This document shows, piece by piece, positions 36,328 to 45,992 of a stretch of DNA of 64,000 nt. The translations under genes were made by a program, and so were the position numbers. Under the pieces are notes generated by a model, which did no database searches, was not told the DNA's origin, and saw only the letters and a list, made by a program, of their open reading frames with translations. Each line of letters opens with the position of its first letter. Within the stretch, counting starts at the first letter, position 1. Source of the DNA: Chryseobacterium viscerum (GTDB lineage: Bacteria > Bacteroidota > Bacteroidia > Flavobacteriales > Weeksellaceae); assembly GCF_025949665.1 (NCBI RefSeq), contig NZ_JAPDFT010000001.1:2790001-2854000 (forward strand), read 5' to 3'.

Positions 36328-37905
36328 TTATTTTTTAATAACCTTTATGGTCTGTTCTTTCTTATCATATTTCAAGCGAAGCAGATAGGTTCCAGACAAA
36401 TGGCTTTTGAGATCAATCTTTATCTTACCATCTTGTCTGGTATATTCCAGATTTTTAACCAGTTGCCCCTCCATACTGTATAAAGATATATTTTCCAACC
36501 TGCTTTCAGTGCTTAAATCAATATATAGAAAATCTGTTACAGGATTTGGATAGAATGAGGGTACTTCTTTTTTACCTATTTCAGCGGTATTTAAAGTTTC
36601 ATTATTTAAAATAATTCTTGCCAACGCAAATTGTCTGTCACTATGAGAAGAATCTCCTGAAATCAGGATTCTTTTATTGTTATCAAATTTCATTGCAGCT
36701 ATTCGTCTCAAAGAGTTATAAGTTGGAAGCCTGAACAATCCATTAGTTCCAAAAGATAAGTCCGGAGTTCCATCAAAATTAAATTTGGTCATATACATCC
36801 AGTCGCTTTCATAATAGTTTCCAGCAAAGAAGAATGTTCCCCCCACATAGATCCCATTATTACCTAAAAGGATAGAATTAGAGCTTTCACGTTCAGCATC
36901 CGGAATATTAACAACCTTACGTTTCGCAATACCATTGTTTCCAAAGTTATTGACAAACTGCCCATCAGAGCTTATTTTCGCTACCCAGGTTTCTCTGATG
37001 TTATTTACATATGCAGATCCTGTGATATAAAAATTTCCGTTGGTGTCCTGAATCATATTTCCAAATTCAAGGAGATTACCCAAACTGAAAATTAGTTTCC
37101 CACTGGTTCCAAATGTAGTATCATAAGTTCCGTCCAGATTTAGCCTTACTACGAAAATATCATTAGAGCCGTTTGTAGCCTCTGTGGTATCGGTAATTCT
37201 TCCTATTCCGGCAACAATTAGTTTATTATTCACTGCAAAAATACTCATAGCACTCACTCTTTCTTGAGAAAGTCCGGTATTTATAGTAAAATAAAACTTT
37301 CCATTGGTACCAAAGGTTGTATCCACGGTACCATCCTGATTCAATCTCAATAAACATGCTCTTCTTTTAGGATATCCATATTCAGCACCTCCGCATATGA
37401 TAATTTTCCCGTCAGGTAATTCAACAGCGTTATAAGCTATATCAATGGTCTCAATAGTTGCTGGATAGCCCATATCAACAGCAAGTCCTCCACCGTTTCC
37501 AAATGTTGAATCTAAAGTACCATCAGTATTAAATCTTTCAATAAAAAAATTCTGACTATACATATAACCTACATTTCCGACCGTTAAATATTTACCACTG
37601 CTTAATTTAATTATTTTATAATGTGAAGATTGATTTTGGGTGATTTTAATTCCTGCATTTCCAAATGAAGTATCCAGATTCCCATTAGGATCAACTTTAT
37701 AGATAGCTCTTTTTGCTCCCGGGCCAATGTTTCCAAGTACAACGGCACTGTTATCTGACTCTACAAAAATATCACCTGACTTGTCAAAAGTTGTAGATGG
37801 ATTATAGAAATTGATTCCGTAAGTACTGTAAGAAGCATCAAGCATCTGTGCATTTGAAAAAAATGAAGAGAATAAAAAGCTTACATAGTATAATTTTTTT
37901 GTCAT
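36328..37905 (-). CDS. Delta-60 repeat secreted protein with T9SS sorting tail
   Basis: 525 residues. Signal peptide MTKKLYYVSFLFSSFFSNAQ. At least six delta-60-type beta-propeller-like repeats of about 55-65 residues, each with D-x-S/T-FG-x-x-G (LDTSFGNAG, LDSTFGNGG, VDTTFGTNG, YDTTFGTSG, VNNFGNNG, PDLSFGTNG). The last about 75 residues are a type A T9SS tail (PSFYPNPVTDFLYI, SGTYLLRLKYD, IKVIKK). Surface or secreted protein of unknown role. The ATG at 37905 starts the signal peptide; a longer in-frame start at 38004 is rejected because the -7 box at 37920-37927 lies between. Confidence 0.9.
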   Translation of the reverse strand: MTKKLYYVSFLFSSFFSNAQMLDASYSTYGINFYNPSTTFDKSGDIFVESDNSAVVLGNIGPGAKRAIYKVDPNGNLDTSFGNAGIKITQNQSSHYKIIKLSSGKYLTVGNVGYMYSQNFFIERFNTDGTLDSTFGNGGGLAVDMGYPATIETIDIAYNAVELPDGKIIICGGAEYGYPKRRACLLRLNQDGTVDTTFGTNGKFYFTINTGLSQERVSAMSIFAVNNKLIVAGIGRITDTTEATNGSNDIFVVRLNLDGTYDTTFGTSGKLIFSLGNLLEFGNMIQDTNGNFYITGSAYVNNIRETWVAKISSDGQFVNNFGNNGIAKRKVVNIPDAERESSNSILLGNNGIYVGGTFFFAGNYYESDWMYMTKFNFDGTPDLSFGTNGLFRLPTYNSLRRIAAMKFDNNKRILISGDSSHSDRQFALARIILNNETLNTAEIGKKEVPSFYPNPVTDFLYIDLSTESRLENISLYSMEGQLVKNLEYTRQDGKIKIDLKSHLSGTYLLRLKYDKKEQTIKVIKK

Positions 37906-37919
37906 GTTTATTTTTTTTG

Positions 37920-37927
37920 CAAAGATA
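37920..37927 (-). promoter_or_regulatory. -7 element of delta-60-repeat gene
   Basis: TATCTTTG on the minus strand, 14 bases before the ATG at 37905. Decides the start codon. Confidence 0.55.
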
Positions 37928-38026
37928 ACCTTTGCCCTGAAAGCAGCTGCAACCAAACTAACATTTACATTGCATTTTCCATCTATCAAAGACTTTTGTT
38001 GCAAAATTTCAGAAAAAAACTTAATA

Positions 38027-38060
38027 AAAAATCCTGCACTCTTTCGGGTACAGGATTTTT
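38027..38060 (-). terminator. Terminator of DUF808 gene
   Basis: 10-bp stem AAAAATCCTG / CAGGATTTTT with a 14-nt loop, 25 bases past the DUF808 stop; T run on the minus strand. Confidence 0.8.
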
Positions 38061-38084
38061 TGGTTATTTAATTCTAATTCTGTT

Positions 38085-38969
38085 TTATTTTTTTGTCGCT
38101 AAAGAATAGACCCCTTTTCCTAAAGTAAATACGGCAACCGCTATCAATCCACCAACAACACCAAGCGTAAGCTCTTTCAAAACATCTGGCCAAGTTGGTA
38201 ATATGCCATGGAAAAATTCAATCCTATGCAGAAAAATCCCACCTGCAACCATTATTAAAGCAATTGTTCCTACGACTCCTAATATTTTAATAACAATAGG
38301 TAAAGCCTTCACCAATAGATGTCCAAGCCTCCCGAAAAAACCTTTATCGTTACTTTTCTTTATTAATTTAAACCCTGCATCATCCATTCTTACGATCAAA
38401 GCTACAATTCCATAAACTCCAACAGTAGCGATAAATGCAACCAAGCTCGTTACTAAAATCTGCGTAATGAAAGGATGACTTTCTTCCAATACGGTTCCTA
38501 AAGCAATAATAACGATCTCTATTGATAAAATAAAATCAGTTGTAATTGCCGATTTTACTTTCTCTTTTTCTATTTCTTCAGAACTTTTCTCGTCTTCTTC
38601 AATTTCCTCTATAACTTCATGACCCTTTTTGTCACGGTGAAAAAGAAATTCTATTACTTTTTCAACGCCTTCAAAAGCCAGATAGAATCCTCCAAGGATC
38701 AATACATAATTAATAGCTGGAGCATACAACCAATTAAGTAAAAAAACAATGGGAAGAATAATCAGTTTATTGATAAATGATCCTTTGGTAATTGCCCATA
38801 AAACGGGAATTTCTCTTGAGGAAAGAAAGCCAGTGGCTTTTTCTGCATTTACAGCCAGGTCGTCTCCTAAAATCCCTGCTGTCTTTTGGGTAGCAACCTT
38901 ACTGGTAACCGCTACATCATCCATCAATGCTGCAATATCATCTAAAATTGCAAAAAAGCCTGATGCCAT
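38085..38969 (-). CDS. DUF808 family inner-membrane protein (YedI-like)
   Basis: 294 residues. Begins ASGFFAILDDIAALMDDVAVTSKVATQKTAGILGDDLAVNAE, the strongly conserved N-terminus of the family. Five or so membrane segments, an acidic charged loop in the middle (EVIEEIEEDEKSSEEIEKEK), and TTDFILSIEIVIIALG. Function of the family is not established. Single gene with its own terminator. Confidence 0.93.
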   Translation of the reverse strand: MASGFFAILDDIAALMDDVAVTSKVATQKTAGILGDDLAVNAEKATGFLSSREIPVLWAITKGSFINKLIILPIVFLLNWLYAPAINYVLILGGFYLAFEGVEKVIEFLFHRDKKGHEVIEEIEEDEKSSEEIEKEKVKSAITTDFILSIEIVIIALGTVLEESHPFITQILVTSLVAFIATVGVYGIVALIVRMDDAGFKLIKKSNDKGFFGRLGHLLVKALPIVIKILGVVGTIALIMVAGGIFLHRIEFFHGILPTWPDVLKELTLGVVGGLIAVAVFTLGKGVYSLATKK

Positions 38970-39100
38970 ATTTTAATAATTTTTTAATCTTTGTTAAGTT
39001 CAGCAAAAATAAATATTTAATTCCGTTTTTGGATTCATAATCTGACAATAATTTTGAAATTTATGAGAATAATTAAGCAATGCTCACTTTCAATATTTTA

Positions 39101-39108
39101 TATCTTTG
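39101..39108 (+). promoter_or_regulatory. -7 element of TPR gene
   Basis: TATCTTTG, 15 bases before the ATG at 39124. It excludes a TTG start at 39106. Confidence 0.55.
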
Positions 39109-39123
39109 TTTAAAATCTATTCA

Positions 39124-39606
39124 ATGGATCAAAACTGGGAAAACCAATTACAAAGTATATGGCTGCAACTTGGAACAATAAGCAGTGAGGAGTTTATCCA
39201 GCAGATTAAAAATCATGTAGAAAGACTTACGGATACGGATTCCCTGGCCATAGCAGATTTTGAAAGAGCCTGCGCTTTTGACTCTACCGGATATGAAAAG
39301 GAAGCGGAACCTTTGTACAGATCGGCATTAGGTAAAGGATTAACCGGCTTACGAAGAAGAAGAGCAAGAATTCAGCTGGCAAGCACCTTAAGAAATAACG
39401 GAAAAATAGAAGAAAGCATCCATATTTTAAGGGAAGAAAAGGCTAATTATTCTGATGAGCTGAACGATGCGGTAGATTCTTTTTTAGCACTGTCTCTTTC
39501 TTCAGCAGGAAAGCACAAGGAAGCGCTATCTATAGCATTAAAAGCAATATCAAAATATCTGCCCAGATACAATAATTCTTTGAGCCGTTATGCTGAAAAC
39601 CTATAA
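39124..39606 (+). CDS. Small tetratricopeptide-repeat protein
   Basis: 160 residues, soluble and helical, two to three TPR-like units (YEKEAEPLYRSALGKGL, RIQLASTLRNNGKIEESIHILREE, LALSLSSAGKHKEALSIALKAISKYL). Similar stand-alone proteins are widespread; likely a protein-protein adaptor in the cytoplasm. Partner unknown. Confidence 0.85.
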   Translation: MDQNWENQLQSIWLQLGTISSEEFIQQIKNHVERLTDTDSLAIADFERACAFDSTGYEKEAEPLYRSALGKGLTGLRRRRARIQLASTLRNNGKIEESIHILREEKANYSDELNDAVDSFLALSLSSAGKHKEALSIALKAISKYLPRYNNSLSRYAENL

Positions 39607-39664
39607 AATCCTAAACACTATCAATAGTAAGCTTAATTTTAACCGTTTTTAAAACCTGATACCT

Positions 39665-41056
39665 ATGCGACGTCAATTTCATATTTTAACTTTAGGATGT
39701 TTGTTTTGTTTGTTCAGTACATTCTGTTCTGCTCTAAAAGCTCAGACAGAAACTCATCCCAACAATGTTAATCAGGAAAAGAAAAAAGAAGAAATAGACA
39801 GCATTATAAAGGCGTTTGCTGGTATTAATAAATTTAATGGAACTGCTTTGATCCATTATCAGAATAAAAACATTTTTGAAAGATCATACGGCTGGCAGGA
39901 TGCGGAAAAAAAGATACCCAATCAGAACCAAAGTGTGTATCAGATTGCTTCTTTAACGAAATCTTTCACGGCTTTGATGATTGTAAAGCTAAGCGAAGAA
40001 GGGAAACTTTCTGTTAAAGACCCTCTTTCAAAATTTATTCCCGATTATCCAAGAGGAAATGAAATCACTATTGAGCATCTTCTTACCCACACCTCGGGAA
40101 TTTATGAAGTATTACGAAACAAAGAATATTTCAGCCTGCTTCACACCGGAAAGACCATTGCTAAAAACAAAGAACTCTCTTTTTTTAAAAACGAACCTCT
40201 GGATTTTGAGCCCGGCACTCAATTCTCTTATACCAATTCTGGATATATTTTACTGGGAATGATCATTGAAAAAGTAACCGGACTTTCTTATGAAGATGCT
40301 GTAACAAAAACTATCTTAAACCCTCTTAAAATGACTCATACCGGATTTAACTATATGGCTCTGAAAAGCCCATACAAAACGGTTCCATATTCTTATATCT
40401 CAAAGACAAAACAGGAAAAAACGCAAGTATGGAATTCCACCTTAACCGGTCCCGCAGGACAAATCTACAGTACAGTGGAAGACCTGTACAATTACTATAT
40501 CGGATTGAGAGATTATAAAATTGTTTCTAAAGAAGCATTTAAAAAAGCTACCACACCTTTTTTGAGCGGCTATGGCTATGGTTGGTTTATTGATGATCTT
40601 TATGGGAAAAAACTTATTAACCATGGGGGAAATATAGAGGGTTCTACAAGTTATTTTGCCATGCTCCCTGAGGATGATCTATGCATTATCCTTCTGAACA
40701 ATATCACAAGTAAAAAGCTGGAGAAAGCAGGTAACACTATTTTAGCAGCTCTTTTAGAACAGCCTTATACTCTTCCACAACCTAAAAAAGAAGCAGTATT
40801 AAGTACTGATATACTTAAAAAATACGTGGGTGACTATCAGCTTTCTGATGACAGTGTGATTCATATTTTGTACGAAAACGGCCAGCTTTTTATACAAAAC
40901 AATAAAGATCCTAAAATAAGAATGCTGGCTGAAAAAGAGGATATATTCTTCCTGCAGGATGATGACACCGAGATTTCTTTCATTTTCAAAAAAGGAGAAA
41001 AAGACATTATTACAATCAAAAAAGGGCTTTCGTCAAAAACAGCAGAAAAGTTATAA
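39665..41056 (+). CDS. Exported serine hydrolase, beta-lactamase class C family
   Basis: 463 residues. Signal peptide to about residue 26 (...CSALKAQ). SxxK motif S96-L-T-K99, Y-T-N in SYTNSGYILLG, and HGGNIEGSTSY as the third catalytic motif, so the active site looks complete. A C-terminal beta domain (about 375-460) resembles the lipocalin-like domain of D-aminopeptidase/esterase relatives. Periplasmic esterase or peptidase of unknown substrate. A lipoprotein hydrolase gene follows after 50 bases. Confidence 0.87.
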   Translation: MRRQFHILTLGCLFCLFSTFCSALKAQTETHPNNVNQEKKKEEIDSIIKAFAGINKFNGTALIHYQNKNIFERSYGWQDAEKKIPNQNQSVYQIASLTKSFTALMIVKLSEEGKLSVKDPLSKFIPDYPRGNEITIEHLLTHTSGIYEVLRNKEYFSLLHTGKTIAKNKELSFFKNEPLDFEPGTQFSYTNSGYILLGMIIEKVTGLSYEDAVTKTILNPLKMTHTGFNYMALKSPYKTVPYSYISKTKQEKTQVWNSTLTGPAGQIYSTVEDLYNYYIGLRDYKIVSKEAFKKATTPFLSGYGYGWFIDDLYGKKLINHGGNIEGSTSYFAMLPEDDLCIILLNNITSKKLEKAGNTILAALLEQPYTLPQPKKEAVLSTDILKKYVGDYQLSDDSVIHILYENGQLFIQNNKDPKIRMLAEKEDIFFLQDDDTEISFIFKKGEKDIITIKKGLSSKTAEKL

Positions 41057-41106
41057 TCAAACATTGACTGCGTCATAATCAATAGAATTTTTTGTAAATT
41101 TAAGTA

Positions 41107-41976
41107 ATGAAAAAGCTCATTCTCCGGTATCATTTTTTTGTGATGGGATGCTTCAGTTTTCTGTTGCAGTCCTGCAATACGAAGTTCAGAGTCTGGGTAG
41201 GTCCGGGAGGCCAGCAGAAAATTTATAATTTAAAATATGGTGAACACAAAAGGCAAAAGATGGATGTCTTTCTTCCCAAAGATTATGCTGAAAATTCTCC
41301 CGTAGTTCTTATCGTTCATGGTGGAGCCTGGACTTTAGGCAAAAAAGAACATATGATACAGGTTCAGAAAATGCTTTTTGAAAACAGGATTCCGAGTATC
41401 AATATGAATTACAGATTGGTTTCTGCAAAGAAAGAAATCACCTACAAAGAACAACTTGAAGATATTGGCCTGGCCATTGAAAAATTCAATTCCTTAACGG
41501 AAAAGGCAGAACTTCAGCCTAATAATTATATTCTTCTGGGAGAAAGTGCCGGCGGGCATTTGGCATTGCTTTACGGATATCAGCATTCTGATCAGATCAA
41601 AAAGATTATTTCTCTCAGCGGACCTACAGATTTTTACAGTTCTGAGTATCTTAAATCTTTTTATTCCAAATATACTTCTCCAACTTTTCAAAAGGTAGTC
41701 GGCCGTAAATTTGACCGGAAAAAAGTGTCTGAAGCCTTTAAGGAAGCCAGCCCTATTGCCAATATTACCAATGTTCCTACCTTGCTGTTTCAGGGAAACA
41801 ATGATTTTCTGGTCAATCAGCATCAGGGAATAGCCATGGACTCAGCGCTTACCCAGATGAATATTCCGCACAAGTTTATCTTTATGAAAGGAGCAGGCCA
41901 TGCACCAAGGTTCTTCAGTAAAAGAAAAAGAGACAGCATCATCTATCCGAATATTCTGGAATGGGTCAAAAAATAA
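41107..41976 (+). CDS. Lipoprotein alpha/beta hydrolase (esterase family)
   Basis: 289 residues. Lipobox LLQSC with Cys23, so lipid-anchored. Oxyanion motif HGGAW (71-75), nucleophile elbow GESAGG with Ser147, likely acid in QGNNDFLV, and catalytic His in GAGHAP near the C-terminus: the hormone-sensitive-lipase/BD-FAE type arrangement. Probably hydrolyses an ester in the periplasm or at the surface. Adjacent to another exported hydrolase. Confidence 0.9.
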   Translation: MKKLILRYHFFVMGCFSFLLQSCNTKFRVWVGPGGQQKIYNLKYGEHKRQKMDVFLPKDYAENSPVVLIVHGGAWTLGKKEHMIQVQKMLFENRIPSINMNYRLVSAKKEITYKEQLEDIGLAIEKFNSLTEKAELQPNNYILLGESAGGHLALLYGYQHSDQIKKIISLSGPTDFYSSEYLKSFYSKYTSPTFQKVVGRKFDRKKVSEAFKEASPIANITNVPTLLFQGNNDFLVNQHQGIAMDSALTQMNIPHKFIFMKGAGHAPRFFSKRKRDSIIYPNILEWVKK

Positions 41977-41998
41977 AAGTTTATAGCTTTTTCTATTA

Positions 41999-42166
41999 AA
42001 CGCAAAGGATAAATAAGTCGAACGTCTTATTTTTAAGGAAGCAAAGAGAAGTGACTTTGTCACTGATGAAGCTCACGAATATACATCTGCTTAAAAAGAA
42101 TCAATTTCATTGATTCCGTTCTTTGCCTTCTTAAAATGATTTCTTATAATAATTAATCTTTGCGTT
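41999..42166. repeat. Intergenic dispersed-repeat element with terminal inverted repeats
   Basis: Bounded by AACGCAAAG (41999-42007) and CTTTGCGTT (42158-42166). Inside are the box GGAAGCAAAGAG (42037-42048), a hairpin GTGAC-TTT-GTCAC, and a hairpin GAATCAA-N5-TTGATTC (42098-42116). The GGAAGCAAAGAG box and the GAATCAA hairpin recur together at 55541-55573, so this is a repeat family. No transposase. Confidence 0.7.
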
Positions 42167-42208
42167 AAAAAACATTCAAACAAAGTAACTTATTCTCAGT
42201 AATAAAAA

Positions 42209-42232
42209 AGCCATCTCATTGCTGAGACGGCT
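42209..42232 (-). terminator. Terminator of dedA-family gene
   Basis: 10-bp stem (AGCCGTCTCA / TGAGATGGCT on the minus strand, one G-U pair), 4-nt loop, followed by six T on the minus strand. Confidence 0.82.
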
Positions 42233-42256
42233 CTATATTTTGATTGATTTTTTTAT

Positions 42257-42955
42257 TTATTCAAAATCCTGGTCTTCGTATTTTTTAGAAAGATCTTCTT
42301 TTTTTCCAAAAACAAACTTAAAGATTACCGGAAGTGTTGTTACCAATACAATAACGATGATAATATATTCCAGTTTTTCTTTTAAGTTGATTCCAAACTG
42401 CTCCATAAACAGTTTATCCAGATAATGCCCGGCAAAGATCAAAAGAAATGACCATAATACAGCACCAATAATATTATCTCTTAAAAACTCCTTTTTATCC
42501 ATCTTCACAATTCCTGCTACAATTGGGGTAAAAGTTCTTACAACAGGTAAGAATCTAGCCATAATAATAGCCAGAGCTCCATGTTTTTCAAAGAAATCAT
42601 GCGCCTGGTAAAGGTATTTTTTCTTGAAAAGCATTGAATCCGGCCTTTTATATAAAGCAGGTCCTGCCTTTCTTCCAAAATAATATCCTACTTCATTTCC
42701 AATAATAGCGGCAAGAGCTACTCCCGAAGCTAATAATGTAGTATCTAAGAAATCACTCCCTGTAGAGCCAAAAGTCTCTTTGATGATTTCAACGGCATAA
42801 ATTCCTGAAACGAACAAAAGTGAATCTCCCGGCAGGAAAAACCCTACAAAAAGTCCTGTCTCAGCAAATACAATAAATAAAATAAGCCAAAACCCTCCCA
42901 TTTTAATATAAAACTCCGGGTTTAATAAATCCTTCCAGCTATTGAAATCTTCCAT
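42257..42955 (-). CDS. DedA family inner-membrane protein
   Basis: 232 residues. Re-entrant and membrane segments typical of DedA: GLFVGFFLPGDSLLFVSG near the start, GNEVGYYFGRKAGPALY, and ARFLPVVRTFTPIVAGIVKMDKKEFLRDNIIGAVLWS with the conserved Arg/Pro. DedA proteins act as lipid flippases (undecaprenyl-phosphate for some members). C-terminus is acidic and cytoplasmic. Single gene with its own terminator. Confidence 0.93.
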   Translation of the reverse strand: MEDFNSWKDLLNPEFYIKMGGFWLILFIVFAETGLFVGFFLPGDSLLFVSGIYAVEIIKETFGSTGSDFLDTTLLASGVALAAIIGNEVGYYFGRKAGPALYKRPDSMLFKKKYLYQAHDFFEKHGALAIIMARFLPVVRTFTPIVAGIVKMDKKEFLRDNIIGAVLWSFLLIFAGHYLDKLFMEQFGINLKEKLEYIIIVIVLVTTLPVIFKFVFGKKEDLSKKYEDQDFE

Positions 42956-43041
42956 AAATATCGATGAACAACAAAAGTAGGTCTAAAATGTCTGAAACAA
43001 AAATTAATTATAAGATTTTAACTAAAATTCAAACATGATTT

Positions 43042-44154
43042 TTATAAGTCGAGGTCATCATCGGAAACCGCGGTTCCATCGGCCATTAGAAATGCTTTTA
43101 AGAATGGAGTAAGATTTCCATTCATTACAGCATCTACATCTGAAGTTTCATGACCTGAGCGTACATCTTTTACGAGTTTGTAAGGATGCATTACGTAATT
43201 TCGGATCTGGCTTCCCCACTCGATCTTCATTTTGTTGGCTTCTATCTCGTTTCTTGCTTTCATACGCTCTTCCAGTTCCATTTCGTATAGTCTTGAACGA
43301 AGGAGCTGCATGGCTTTTTCTTTATTCTGAAGCTGGGAACGGGATTCTGAGTTTTCAATAATAATTCCTGTTGGCGCGTGGCGAAGACGTACAGCGGTTT
43401 CCACCTTATTTACGTTCTGCCCTCCTGCTCCGGAAGACCTCATCGTTTCAAAAGAAATATCAGCGGGGTTAATATTAATTTCTATAGTATCATCTACCAA
43501 AGGATAAACATATACGGAAACGAAGCTGGTATGACGTTTCGCATTACTATCGAAAGGCGAAATTCTTACTAAACGGTGTACTCCATTTTCACCTCTTAAA
43601 TATCCAAAAGCAAATTCCCCTTCAATTTCCAGGGTAACCGTCTTCACACCTGCTACATCACCCTCCTGAAAGTTCAGCTCACGGATTTTATACCCTTGTT
43701 TTTCTGCCCACATCGTATACATTCTCATCAGCATGGATGCCCAGTCGCAGCTTTCTGTACCTCCAGCTCCAGCGGTGATCTGAAGTACGGCAGAAAGCTC
43801 ATCTCCTTCATTGGAAAGCATGTTTTTGAATTCAAGGTCCTCAATTTTTTCAACCAATTGCGGAAATGTCTCATCCAGTTCCTTTTCAGAATCCGGATCT
43901 TCTTTAGCAAAGTCCACTAAAACCTGTATATCTTCAAACTGCGTCTGAATTTCATCGTAGCTTTCTACCCATTTTTTCTTGGAACGAAGCTGTTTTAAAA
44001 ATGCTTCAGCAGTTTTTGGATTGTCCCAAAATTCGGGTGCCGCAGTTTTTTCATCATCATTGGCAATTTCTATCTTCTTTTTTTCAATCTGAAGGTATCT
44101 GTGTAAGTCTTCAATCCTGGATTGAACTTCTTTTATCTGGTCGTTGTTAATCAC
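43042..44154 (-). CDS. prfB: Peptide chain release factor 2, no programmed frameshift, GTG start
   Basis: 370 residues, terminates translation at UGA/UAA. SPF recognition motif in [15 protein letters not shown] and the catalytic GGQ in [20 protein letters not shown]. Where many bacteria have CUU-UGA and need a +1 frameshift near codon 25, this gene has CTT-CAG in frame (codons 21-22, 44089-44094), so it is read straight through. The start is GTG at 44154, with a -7 box at 44171-44178 and a very short leader. Confidence 0.96.
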   Translation of the reverse strand: MINNDQIKEVQSRIEDLHRYLQIEKKKIEIANDDEKTAAPEFWDNPKTAEAFLKQLRSKKKWVESYDEIQTQFEDIQVLVDFAKEDPDSEKELDETFPQLVEKIEDLEFKNMLSNEGDELSAVLQITAGAGGTESCDWASMLMRMYTMWAEKQGYKIRELNFQEGDVAGVKTVTLEIEGEFAFGYLRGENGVHRLVRISPFDSNAKRHTSFVSVYVYPLVDDTIEININPADISFETMRSSGAGGQNVNKVETAVRLRHAPTGIIIENSESRSQLQNKEKAMQLLRSRLYEMELEERMKARNEIEANKMKIEWGSQIRNYVMHPYKLVKDVRSGHETSDVDAVMNGNLTPFLKAFLMADGTAVSDDDLDL

Positions 44155-44170
44155 GATTTTTTTCTTTTTG

Positions 44171-44178
44171 CAAAAATA
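44171..44178 (-). promoter_or_regulatory. -7 element of prfB promoter
   Basis: TATTTTTG on the minus strand, 16 bases before the GTG start; supports that start. Confidence 0.5.
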
Positions 44179-44291
44179 AGGAATTCTTTTAGAGTGGAGT
44201 GTTCCGAGTTTTAGGGATTCGGGTTCCGGGGTTTAAGGTTCGGAATTTTGACTTTTAGAGTTAATAAAGATTTCAGAAATTGACTTAAAAG

Positions 44292-44786
44292 TTACGATTC
44301 CTTTATTATTTCAGCTTCAAAGCTTTTTCTGAGGTATTCTTTCGATTTTTTACTTTCCATTTTGAAACCCACCATTGTTAAAGCATACACAAATAACAAC
44401 ATCAATAGAGGTATGAAAAATTCTACTGATATTTTTTTATTTCCTATATCTCTCGCAGTAATACCTAAGAAGAAAAATAAGGCAAATGAACACCAGACAA
44501 TTAAAAAAAATAATACAAATGCATGTAGCGACATGGTCACCTGTATTTGGGTTCCATTATTTTCATTTTGAATTCTACCATTTATCTGAGGAAGAAATGA
44601 GTTTCTGTACTGAATAACTTTGCTTATTTCAAAGCTATTATTATTCACAGTTCCTTCATATTCTTTTATATAATTTTTTCCCAAACCAAATTTTTTAGGT
44701 TCTACAAAGCCTGAAAGTCTTGTTAAAACTTCCTGTTCAGATAAATTTGTTTTGTAAGTAATGCGTTCGTAGGGTAAGTATTTCAT
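44292..44786 (-). CDS. Membrane protein of unknown function (164 aa)
   Basis: A soluble N-terminal part (1-85, beta-rich) is followed by two membrane segments (about 88-110 and 122-143) and a charged tail (KSKEYLRKSFEAEIIKES). Family not recognised. Starts 17 bases after the FAD oxidoreductase stop, so probably co-transcribed, but no functional link is visible. Confidence 0.7.
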   Translation of the reverse strand: MKYLPYERITYKTNLSEQEVLTRLSGFVEPKKFGLGKNYIKEYEGTVNNNSFEISKVIQYRNSFLPQINGRIQNENNGTQIQVTMSLHAFVLFFLIVWCSFALFFFLGITARDIGNKKISVEFFIPLLMLLFVYALTMVGFKMESKKSKEYLRKSFEAEIIKES

Positions 44787-44803
44787 TGGTACACCTCTTT
44801 ATT

Positions 44804-45910
44804 TTAAATCATATCAGCCATTATTTCGCCTATCTTAGGAGCCAGTGCAACGCCCATTCCTGAAAGTCTTACAGCACAAAACTGCCTTTCCGAAAGCTGT
44901 TTTACAATAGGTGTTTTTTCTGCCCCCATAGCCATAATTCCTGACCAGCGAAGTGCAATTTTAAAGTCATTTTGAGGGAGTATCACTTCTTTTAAAAAAT
45001 TTTCCAAATGATCTTGCAGGAACTCTGTCGTTTCAAAAACAGTTGTTTCTTCCGTTTCAAAATCCTGATTTCTTCCACCACCCAACAGCACCTGGTTTCC
45101 TACATTCCTGAAATAGTAATATCCTTCATCATAGTGAAAAGTTCCTTTCAGCTTTAATCCTTCTATGGGTTCTGTCAGAAGAATTTGTCCGCGGGCAGGA
45201 ATGATATTTTCTTTCTCAAGAAATCCGGAGGTGAAAGCATTGGTACAATAGACCATTTTATCTGCTTTTACAGCAATATCATCAGAAAGACGAAGCTCAA
45301 CCTCATGGATTGTTTCTTCAATATTTTCAACCTCTGTTCCGAATAAAAATTCTATCTTCAATTCATGACATTTTTCCAACAATTTCTGCAACAGCTTTCC
45401 CGAATGCAGACTTCCTTCACAAGGGTTTTCAATCAGAAAAGCAGATTTCCCTAACCCAAATTCCTGTATTTTATCCTGCTTCAGAGTATATGTCTGATCC
45501 AGACCGGTTATTGCCTTTAACTTTTCATTAACGGTGTCAATATGGGATAAAGGTTCTTTGTTATTTAGAACCTCATACCCTCCATTCAATTCAAAATCAA
45601 TTTCATTATTTTTAAAATACTGTCTGATTTTCTGAAGGCCTTCAAATCTCATTTTAACAAGCTTCAGCGTTTTTTCCCAACCCATTTTCTGCGAATCGGC
45701 AATGACTTCGGTGAGACTTCCGAAACAGGCAAACCCGGCATTCCTCGTTGAAGCTCCCAGAGGAATGGTATTCCGCTCAATGATTAAAATCGACTTTTCA
45801 GGATATTTCTCTTTGATAGATATTGCTGTCCAAAGCCCGGAAAACCCGGCACCAATGATGATGATATCTCTTTTCCTGTAGAAAGTTTCCAGTTCCCAGA
45901 TGCTGTTCAT
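44804..45910 (-). CDS. FAD-dependent oxidoreductase (DAO family)
   Basis: 368 residues. FAD-binding GxGxxG variant IIIGAGFSGLWTAISI near residue 17-32, ERNTIPLGASTRNAGFA, a middle substrate domain, and a C-terminal second FAD contact GMGVALAPKIGE. Resembles glycine oxidase / gamma-glutamylputrescine-oxidase-like DAO proteins that oxidise amines or amino acids. Substrate unknown. Confidence 0.88.
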   Translation of the reverse strand: MNSIWELETFYRKRDIIIIGAGFSGLWTAISIKEKYPEKSILIIERNTIPLGASTRNAGFACFGSLTEVIADSQKMGWEKTLKLVKMRFEGLQKIRQYFKNNEIDFELNGGYEVLNNKEPLSHIDTVNEKLKAITGLDQTYTLKQDKIQEFGLGKSAFLIENPCEGSLHSGKLLQKLLEKCHELKIEFLFGTEVENIEETIHEVELRLSDDIAVKADKMVYCTNAFTSGFLEKENIIPARGQILLTEPIEGLKLKGTFHYDEGYYYFRNVGNQVLLGGGRNQDFETEETTVFETTEFLQDHLENFLKEVILPQNDFKIALRWSGIMAMGAEKTPIVKQLSERQFCAVRLSGMGVALAPKIGEIMADMI

Positions 45911-45992
45911 GAGTGATTTTTATAAAATGTATTTATGTAAAAAAGTAAAATGTATTCATGACAAATTCATATCTGGTAAAAGTTGGATCATA

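Noticed and set aside
37906-38004. 33-codon extension of the delta-60-repeat protein
   Set aside because: It precedes the -7 box and would bury the signal peptide.
44204-44245. GGTTCCGG-type short repeats before prfB
   Set aside because: Too short and degenerate to call a repeat element from one site.
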